Source: Nitrospira sp. (GTDB lineage Bacteria > Nitrospirota > Nitrospiria > Nitrospirales > Nitrospiraceae). Taken from it: a stretch of 64,000 nt of DNA. Below are positions 58,553-64,000 of this stretch, piece after piece. Where the stretch lies: assembly GCA_025934915.1 (NCBI GenBank), contig JAICWG010000004.1, positions 1-64,000 on the forward strand, in the 5' to 3' direction. Position numbers and translations under genes: made by a program. Under the pieces are notes generated by a model. It was not told the DNA's origin, made no database searches, and worked only from the letters and a program-made list of their open reading frames with translations. Each line of letters begins with the position of its first letter. Positions within the stretch are counted from its first letter, which is position 1.

Positions 58553-60988
58553 ATGAGTAAAGGATACGACCATCACGCCATCGAATCGAAGTGGCAGGCC
58601 TACTGGGAACAGCAGCGCCCATTCAAAGCCTCAGAAGACCTATCGAAGCCCAAGTTCTATTGTCTGGACATGTTCCCCTATCCATCCGGTTCGGGGCTCC
58701 ATGTCGGCCATCTTGAGGGGTACACCGCCACCGATATTGTCTCACGGTACAAACGGATGCGTGGGTTCAACGTGCTGCATCCGATGGGCTGGGATGCGTT
58801 CGGCCTGCCGGCCGAACAGTATGCCGTGAAAACCGGCATTCATCCCGCCATCACAACTGCCGAAAACATCGCCACCTTTAAGCGTCAAATGAAGCGAGTC
58901 GGACTCTCGTATGATTGGGAGCGAGAGCTCAGTACCACGGATCCGCAGTACTATCGCTGGACCCAATGGATTTTCCTGAAGCTCTTCGAACGACGATTGG
59001 CCTACGTTGCGGAAGTTCCTGTGAACTGGTGTCCGGCGCTCGGTACGGTTCTGGCGAATGAAGAAATCATCGACGGCAAGAGCGAAGTCGGCGGCTTCGA
59101 CGTGATTCGCAAACCAATGCGCCAATGGGTGCTCAAGATCACCGCCTATGCCGATCGATTGCTGGAGGACTTGAAACTCGTCGACTGGCCTCCCAGTACG
59201 CTGGAGATGCAAAAAAATTGGATCGGGCGATCGATCGGCGCGGAGGTTGATTTTGTACTAGCCGATCGGAAAGGCGTGATTCGAGTGTTCACGACCAGAC
59301 CGGACACGCTGTTCGGCGCGACCTATATGGTCTTGGCACCTGAACACCCGCTTGTCGACGTAGTCGCGAGCGAGGAGCAAAAAGCTGTCGTCCAGACCTA
59401 TCGTGAAACGGCGGCGAAGAAAAGCGATCTGCAACGACAAGAGCTCGATAAAGAGAAGACCGGAGTCTTTACCGGCGGCTACGCCGTCAACCCGGTGAAC
59501 GATGAACGCTTGCCGATTTGGATTGCCGATTATGTGCTCATGAGTTACGGGACCGGCGCGATCATGGCTGTGCCGGCGCACGACGAACGAGACTGGGCGT
59601 TCGCGCGTCGCTATGATCTGCCCATTCGCGAAGTGATTTCAGGCGGAAATGTGCAGCAAACGGCCTTCACCGACACGGATTGCGACAGAGTCGTGAATTC
59701 GACGACCAGCGACGGCAGCTTTTCGATCGATGGTCTCACTCCGTCTGAAGCAATTCCAAAAATTACCGAATGGTTGGCGAAGCAAGGCAAGGGAACCAGG
59801 GCCGTCAATTACAAACTGCGCGATTGGCTCTTCGCCAGACAGCGCTATTGGGGCGAACCGTTCCCGGTCCTGTGGGTTGGCGGAGAGGCGCGTCCTCTTC
59901 CGGAGGAACAGTTGCCTCTCGTCTTGCCGGAGACCGACAACTTCAAGCCATCCGGTACCGGTGAGAGCCCATTGGCCAACTTGGATGCTTGGCTGACGAC
60001 AATCGATCCTGCTACCAGGCAACCGGCACGGCGTGAAACCAATACCATGCCTCAGTGGGCCGGCTCTTGCTGGTATTACCTGAGATTCATCGATCCCAAG
60101 AATTCAACACAGCTCGTCGATCCGATAAAAGAGCGCTATTGGATGCCCGTGGATCTGTATATCGGAGGCAGCGAGCATGCCGTTCTGCATCTTTTGTATG
60201 CTCGGTTTTGGCATAAAGTCCTGTTCGATATCGGTGTGACGAGCGCTCCCGAACCATTCCTGAAGTTGGTGCATCAGGGCATCGTCTTGGGAGAAGACAA
60301 TCAGAAAATGTCGAAATCACGCGGCAACGTGGTCAATCCGGATGAGATGATCGATCAGTTCGGCGCGGATGCGGTACGACTCTATGAAATGTTTATGGGC
60401 CCCCTCGAGGCGATGAAGCCTTGGAGCACCAGGGGCGCGGAAGGCGTGACCCGTTTTTTGGAACGAGTCTGGCGGCTGATGGTCGATGAGCAAGGCCGAC
60501 TGTCGACTGCCATCGTGTCGACCGCACCGAGCCTCGACCATCAACGCCTGTTGCACCACACGATCAAAAAGGTCACGGAGGACATCGAAGCCCTCCGATT
60601 CAATACGGCCATCTCGCAGATGATGATCTTCACCAACGAGATGACGAAGGCGCCGCAACGGTCTCGATCGGTGATCGAGCCGTTCGTCTTGCTGCTTTCG
60701 CCGTTCGCCCCGCATCTAGCCGAGGAGCTCTGGGGCGTACTTGGGCACCAACCCAGTGTGTCGCAACAGTCTTGGCCGATCTTTGATCCGGCGATGACGG
60801 TGAGCGAGCGCCTGACCATTCCCATTCAGGTCAACGGGAGGCTCAGGGCCAAACTCGATGTCGCCGTTGATACGTCACGCGACGCGATTGAGCGGTTGGC
60901 TCGCGCAGAGGCGGCGGAGTGGCTCCAAGAGAAAGAGCCGAAGAAGGTGATCTACGTCGAAAAGAAGTTGCTCAACTTCGTCATCTAG
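58553..60988 (+). CDS. leuS: Leucyl-tRNA synthetase
   Basis: LeuS, 811 residues, charges tRNA-Leu. The class I motifs are intact: HVGH within [20 protein letters not shown] near residue 46, and [10 protein letters not shown] near 583. The editing (CP1) domain spans about 220-410 with [20 protein letters not shown], and the anticodon-binding and C-terminal domains follow. The length is slightly short for a bacterial LeuS but complete. The stop codon TAG falls in the first bases of the inverted-repeat element after it. Confidence 0.97.
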   Translation: MSKGYDHHAIESKWQAYWEQQRPFKASEDLSKPKFYCLDMFPYPSGSGLHVGHLEGYTATDIVSRYKRMRGFNVLHPMGWDAFGLPAEQYAVKTGIHPAITTAENIATFKRQMKRVGLSYDWERELSTTDPQYYRWTQWIFLKLFERRLAYVAEVPVNWCPALGTVLANEEIIDGKSEVGGFDVIRKPMRQWVLKITAYADRLLEDLKLVDWPPSTLEMQKNWIGRSIGAEVDFVLADRKGVIRVFTTRPDTLFGATYMVLAPEHPLVDVVASEEQKAVVQTYRETAAKKSDLQRQELDKEKTGVFTGGYAVNPVNDERLPIWIADYVLMSYGTGAIMAVPAHDERDWAFARRYDLPIREVISGGNVQQTAFTDTDCDRVVNSTTSDGSFSIDGLTPSEAIPKITEWLAKQGKGTRAVNYKLRDWLFARQRYWGEPFPVLWVGGEARPLPEEQLPLVLPETDNFKPSGTGESPLANLDAWLTTIDPATRQPARRETNTMPQWAGSCWYYLRFIDPKNSTQLVDPIKERYWMPVDLYIGGSEHAVLHLLYARFWHKVLFDIGVTSAPEPFLKLVHQGIVLGEDNQKMSKSRGNVVNPDEMIDQFGADAVRLYEMFMGPLEAMKPWSTRGAEGVTRFLERVWRLMVDEQGRLSTAIVSTAPSLDHQRLLHHTIKKVTEDIEALRFNTAISQMMIFTNEMTKAPQRSRSVIEPFVLLLSPFAPHLAEELWGVLGHQPSVSQQSWPIFDPAMTVSERLTIPIQVNGRLRAKLDVAVDTSRDAIERLARAEAAEWLQEKEPKKVIYVEKKLLNFVI

Positions 60989-61231
60989 CAGGATGCTGAA
61001 AAAGTCTGCCAGCGGCGTTCTCGCCTCGCTCAGAGGCTCAACGTACCGAAGCGTACGCCTCGCCCCTTCGCGTGCTGCGGCCTTGCCTGTGGAGAGGCGC
61101 GTCTCGGCGCGACGGGGTTGGGCGGGTGAGATCAGCAGTCTTTTTGAGCATCCTGAAGATATTCTGGCGTTAGCACCGAGTGGAAACTTTCGACCATATT
61201 TTGGCAACTGATTTTTTCCGCAGCCTGCTAG
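60985..61231. repeat. Intergenic inverted-repeat (MITE-like) element after leuS
   Basis: The left end at 60985-61006 and the right end at 61210-61231 are inverted copies matching at about 19 of 22 positions. An inner pair at 60990-61009 and 61135-61154 matches at 18 of 20. Between them is a GC-rich hairpin region (GTACCGAAGCGTAC). It looks like a non-autonomous mobile element or a compound REP. It begins inside the leuS stop codon. Confidence 0.72.
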
Positions 61232-61256
61232 AGGTGCTGAGTGCTGGGTGCTGAGT
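61231..61256. repeat. Heptamer repeat at the lptE start
   Basis: GAGGTGCTGAGTGCTGGGTGCTGAG contains three near-copies of GAGTGCT. It abuts the right end of the inverted-repeat element and supplies the first codons (about five) of the LptE-like gene. Confidence 0.75.
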
Positions 61257-61888
61257 TCACAGCGAACAGGAATCACGAGAGAAGAGGGCCATTCTTTCCC
61301 ATTCTCAGCACGCTCGTCTCAGCACTCATCGTCTCGACGCTCGCCGCCTGTGGCTATCAGTTCCGAGTGGACGGAGCCGGACCGACCATCGGAGGTGCCC
61401 CTGTCTCGACTTCCCAAGAACCGCCACCTCGCCTCATCATCCGGACATTGGTCAACGGCAGTTTTGAGCCGAATCTGGAAACGCGATACACCAATTATCT
61501 CCGCGACGAATTTTCTGCCGGAAGCGGAGCACAGGTCGTGCCCGAGTCCGAAGTGGCGGATCTTGTGCTGACCGGGCAAATCCTTTCGGTGATCATGCCG
61601 ACCCTCAGTTTTACACGGGCCCAGACGTTGGAAAGCAGAACCGAGGTGGTCGTCTTGGTTCGAGTGGAAGACGCCCGGTTAAGAAAAGTGGTCTGGAGCC
61701 AAGTCGTAAAAGGGGCATCGGAGTTCTTCATTACGACCGATCTCCAGTTTAATCGCGTGCTGCAGAACCGTGCGATCGAACAGGCGGGCCGCTTTGTGGC
61801 GGCCGACCTGGCGGCACGTTTTCTGTTACAGCTCGAGACAGGCGCACTCACAAAGCAAGTGGCTGTCCCGGCTCCTGTGTCTCACTAG
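61241..61888 (+). CDS. lptE: LPS-assembly lipoprotein LptE-like
   Basis: About 215 residues with a lipobox LAACGYQFRV near residue 37 after a hydrophobic signal (LVSALIVSTL). The family partner LptD forms the outer-membrane LPS gate; LptE plugs it. The leuS-lptE-holA gene order is conserved widely and supports the assignment. Sequence similarity of LptE is otherwise low. The start at GTG 61241 lies inside a heptamer repeat, so the first residues (MLGAEF) may be non-native; no better start exists. Confidence 0.8.
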   Translation: MLGAEFTANRNHERRGPFFPILSTLVSALIVSTLAACGYQFRVDGAGPTIGGAPVSTSQEPPPRLIIRTLVNGSFEPNLETRYTNYLRDEFSAGSGAQVVPESEVADLVLTGQILSVIMPTLSFTRAQTLESRTEVVVLVRVEDARLRKVVWSQVVKGASEFFITTDLQFNRVLQNRAIEQAGRFVAADLAARFLLQLETGALTKQVAVPAPVSH

Positions 61889-61906
61889 CATCGAAGGCTT
61901 GGACCA

Positions 61907-63019
61907 ATGGCATCAGCCATGAATCATGCGCAGCTGGAGTCGGCGTTGAAACAACAGAGACCCGGGTCTCTGTATCTCGTCGTAGGGGAAGAAGACCTGT
62001 TGCGGGATTTTGCGCTCGCCGCCATCAAGCGCGCGGCCATCGGCAGTGAAGGGGACGAATTCAATTACGAACTGTTCTATGGAGATGAAGCCGGCGGAGC
62101 CGATATTCGGAACAGTGTGGCGGCTGTGCCGGTCTTCGCGGAGCGCCGCTTGGTCGTAGTGAAGGCGGCAGAGAAACTGAATGCGCGGGAAAGCGATCTC
62201 CTGCTCGACTGTGTAAAAAATCCTGTCGAATCCACGACGCTGGTGTTCGTCAGCCCGAAGCTGGACGGTCGATTAAAATTTTCCCAGGCCCTGACGCGAG
62301 CGGCGATCACGGTCGATTGTTCACCTCTTCAAGACGCGCAGCTGCCTGCTTGGATCGCCCGTGAAGCAGAACGGGTCGAGCTTCGCTTGGAGGATGCGGC
62401 AGCCCAGGTGCTGCAGGAGTCGTGCGGCGCATCACTCTATGGCGTGCGGCATGAGTTGGAGAAGCTGGCTTCGTATGTACCGTCTGATCGTTCCGTCACC
62501 GCCGCCGATGTCCACCTGTTGCGCGGCATGGATCCCGGTGCCTCGGTCTTTGATTTGACCCTCGCCATCGCAGAGGGTCGTCGGGGACGAGCCCTTTCCA
62601 TTCTGGCGCGCAACCTGGAGGCAGGAGAGGCCCCGCTTCGCATCCTCGGTTCTCTCGCATGGCAGTATCGCCGTCTCTGGAAACTGAAAGAGTCGCTGGC
62701 CAACGGCGGTCGTGAAGGGGAGGTGGCCAGAAGCTTGCGCATGGATCCCTGGAAGGTTCGCGCATTTCTCGATCGGTTTTCTGAGCCGCACCTTCAAGCT
62801 GCGCTGCGTCTGTTTCTGGACGCTGATGGGAGGCTCAAGGGTGGAAGCGGAAGTCGCCCGAGAATCGTGCTGGAACGTCTGTTGTTGAAGCTCTGTGAGG
62901 ACCGTGTCGGCCGACGAGCAGAACCGGCTCCTCGTACTCCGGCCTCACCGAAGCGAGTTCCTGCGCGGGTCGTATCGAACGTGCGAACAATTAAGAGCCG
63001 GAACCGGACAGGGCATTGA
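61907..63019 (+). CDS. holA: DNA polymerase III delta subunit
   Basis: HolA, 370 residues, the clamp-loader subunit that opens the sliding clamp. The RarA-like fold is visible: QRPGSLYLVVGEEDLLRDFA, ERRLVVVKAAEKLN, CGASLYGVRHELEKLASYVP and ILGSLAWQYRRLWKLKESLA. A basic/proline tail (about 335-370) overlaps by 29 bases the convergent rpsT gene. ATG 61907 or 61919 are both possible. The context leuS-lptE-holA is standard. Confidence 0.9.
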   Translation: MASAMNHAQLESALKQQRPGSLYLVVGEEDLLRDFALAAIKRAAIGSEGDEFNYELFYGDEAGGADIRNSVAAVPVFAERRLVVVKAAEKLNARESDLLLDCVKNPVESTTLVFVSPKLDGRLKFSQALTRAAITVDCSPLQDAQLPAWIAREAERVELRLEDAAAQVLQESCGASLYGVRHELEKLASYVPSDRSVTAADVHLLRGMDPGASVFDLTLAIAEGRRGRALSILARNLEAGEAPLRILGSLAWQYRRLWKLKESLANGGREGEVARSLRMDPWKVRAFLDRFSEPHLQAALRLFLDADGRLKGGSGSRPRIVLERLLLKLCEDRVGRRAEPAPRTPASPKRVPARVVSNVRTIKSRNRTGH

Positions 63020-63269
63020 CGCGAAGAGCCAAACGTGAAATTCGACGAGACGCGGTGTTGCGATGAAGGACGCCTTTCGAAACAGCTTTCCCAATCGCCG
63101 AGGTCGCTTCCAGCAAGCTGGCCTTGGCCTCGTCCATCTTTTTCCCCGCCACAGCGGACTGAACCTTCTTGACGAGCGTCTTCAGGTTATTCGCGGTGGC
63201 GCGATTCCGTTCATGTCGTCGCTCGGCTTGACGAGCTCGTCGAATCGTCGATTTGTGAGTCTGAGGCAT
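62991..63269 (-). CDS. rpsT: 30S ribosomal protein bS20
   Basis: bS20, 92 residues, rich in Lys/Arg/Ala and binds 16S rRNA. The helical pattern HKSTIRRARQAERRHERNRA ... LKTLVKKVQSAVAGKK ... KAVSKGVLHRNTASRRISRL is typical, with length 92 close to the usual 85-90. It converges on holA, their 3' ends overlapping by 29 bases. Confidence 0.95.
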   Translation of the reverse strand: MPQTHKSTIRRARQAERRHERNRATANNLKTLVKKVQSAVAGKKMDEAKASLLEATSAIGKAVSKGVLHRNTASRRISRLALRVNALSGSGS

Positions 63270-63355
63270 CGATCACTCCTGTGAAGAAAAGAGGTCGATT
63301 AGTATCATAGGGCGTCGCCGATCGTCAAGGATCGGCCTGAGAAGGAGCAAGGAGT

Positions 63356-64000
63356 ATGATGAAGATTGCGGCACGCGACCGACTCATCTTTGCGTTGGAT
63401 GTGCCTTCAGCGGAAGAAGCCGATCGACTCTTGGATCGACTCCAGGGACACATTTCCTTCGTGAAGGTAGGCCTTGAGCTCTATGCCGCGGCAGGCCCGG
63501 CGATGATCCAGCGGATTGTGGAGCGGGGCATGCGTGTATTTCTTGACCTGAAGTTTCTCGATATCGAAGAGACGGTCCGTCGTGCGACGGGACGAGTCGC
63601 GACGATGGGGGTTGATTTCTTAACCATCCATGCGAACCGCAAGGCGCTTACAGCGGCCGTGCAGGGACGAGAGGGATCATCGCTGAAGCTGTTGGCTGTG
63701 ACCGTGCTGACGAACTTCGACAGCAACGATCTTCGGGAAATGGGAATACAGCGGACAGTGCAAGACCTCGTCACCGCCAGGGCGGTACTCGCCTCAGAGG
63801 TCGGCTGTGACGGTGTGGTGGCATCCGGTGAAGAAGCCGCAGCCATTCGGCAGAAAATCGGTCCGCGCTTCACAATCGTGACGCCGGGTGTGCGTCCGGC
63901 GGGCAAGGGAGTCGACGATCATGCCAGAGCGACGACTCCCACTCAGACGATCGCCTCAGGTGCCGATTATCTTGTGATCGGCCGACCCATTCGTGATGCG
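63356..64000 (+). CDS. pyrF: Orotidine-5'-phosphate decarboxylase (partial, runs off the end)
   Basis: The visible 215 residues are PyrF: LIFALDVPSAEEADRLLDRL at the start, VKVGLELYAAAGP, the catalytic block VFLDLKFLDIEETV (Lys and Asp conserved), TVLTNFDS, and the phosphate-binding TPGVRPAGKG and GADYLVIGRPI. It makes UMP from OMP. The usual HDIPNT core is LDIEET here, like the alphaproteobacterial-type subgroup. ATG 63356 has AAGGAGCAAGGAG upstream. The stop codon lies beyond the window. Confidence 0.93.
   Translation, partial: MMKIAARDRLIFALDVPSAEEADRLLDRLQGHISFVKVGLELYAAAGPAMIQRIVERGMRVFLDLKFLDIEETVRRATGRVATMGVDFLTIHANRKALTAAVQGREGSSLKLLAVTVLTNFDSNDLREMGIQRTVQDLVTARAVLASEVGCDGVVASGEEAAAIRQKIGPRFTIVTPGVRPAGKGVDDHARATTPTQTIASGADYLVIGRPIRDA

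Noticed and set aside
1-64000. Search for tRNA, rRNA and CRISPR arrays
   Set aside because: No stretch with a tRNA T-loop plus acceptor complement, no rRNA-like block and no regularly spaced direct repeats were seen; the tandem heptamers are too short and lack spacers.

Overview
The window reads as ordinary chromosome of a Gram-negative bacterium with an outer membrane (TolC, LptE, several lipoproteins, M16 and Slt periplasmic enzymes). Gene families and layout suggest Nitrospira or a close relative in phylum Nitrospirota. The clues are an F0-only ATP synthase cluster, dispersed stem-loop and heptamer repeats, CYTH-CHAD and CBS stress proteins, and tiny lineage-type proteins. This assignment is inference from gene content; no marker rRNA lies in the window.

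Layout. 1-5 kb: a TolC / ABC / HlyD type I export cassette whose ABC ATPase has lost its catalytic motifs. 5.3-7 kb: purE-purK. 7.1-9.8 kb (minus): LOG protein, DHH phosphoesterase and rhomboid protease in one tight operon. 9.9-10.7 kb: a CBS-PilZ-like regulator. 10.9-14.2 kb: a divergent DUF692/MNIO-type enzyme, a tRNA dihydrouridine synthase and Maf. 14.2-18.9 kb is an accessory patch: an exported unknown, two tiny conserved genes (one frameshifted), a nuclease-like/AbiU2-like two-domain protein, a complete IS3-family element, an IS30 remnant and a decayed REP-associated transposase. 18.9-23.5 kb: CYTH-CHAD protein, CBS protein, exported unknown, MsbA-like exporter. 23.6-29.3 kb: two small genes including a 31-residue ribosome-associated-type protein, a lipoprotein, nadB, a lytic transglycosylase, and a pabB/trpE-like plus class IV aminotransferase pair. 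29.4-31.3 kb: atpI-atpB-atpE-atpF with no F1 genes following. 31.3-36 kb (minus): larE, an M16 active/inactive peptidase pair and rlmN. 36.2-45.6 kb (plus): slt, zapB-like, zapA, a possible 6S RNA, rny-ymdB, xseA-xseB, tlyA and a sugar epimerase. 45.7-50.9 kb (minus): rhodanese, aat, and an ECF sigma / zinc-finger anti-sigma module flanked by two exported proteins. 51-55.6 kb is a second accessory patch: a broken VapC toxin, a LysR regulator, an unknown 283-residue protein and an asparagine-synthetase-like enzyme. 55.7-64 kb: der, HAD hydrolase, methyltransferase, leuS, a large inverted-repeat element, lptE, holA, rpsT and the start of pyrF.

How it fits together: most genes are housekeeping (purine, NAD, folate or tryptophan precursor and pyrimidine synthesis; tRNA and rRNA modification; division; RNA decay; envelope assembly). 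The stretches most likely to hold something undescribed are the MNIO-like enzyme at 10.9 kb, the nuclease-like/AbiU2-like gene at 15.5 kb, the LysR / unknown / asparagine-synthetase-like trio at 51.8-55.3 kb, and the ECF module whose lipoprotein carries a duplicated unnamed domain. No tRNA, rRNA or CRISPR array was seen.
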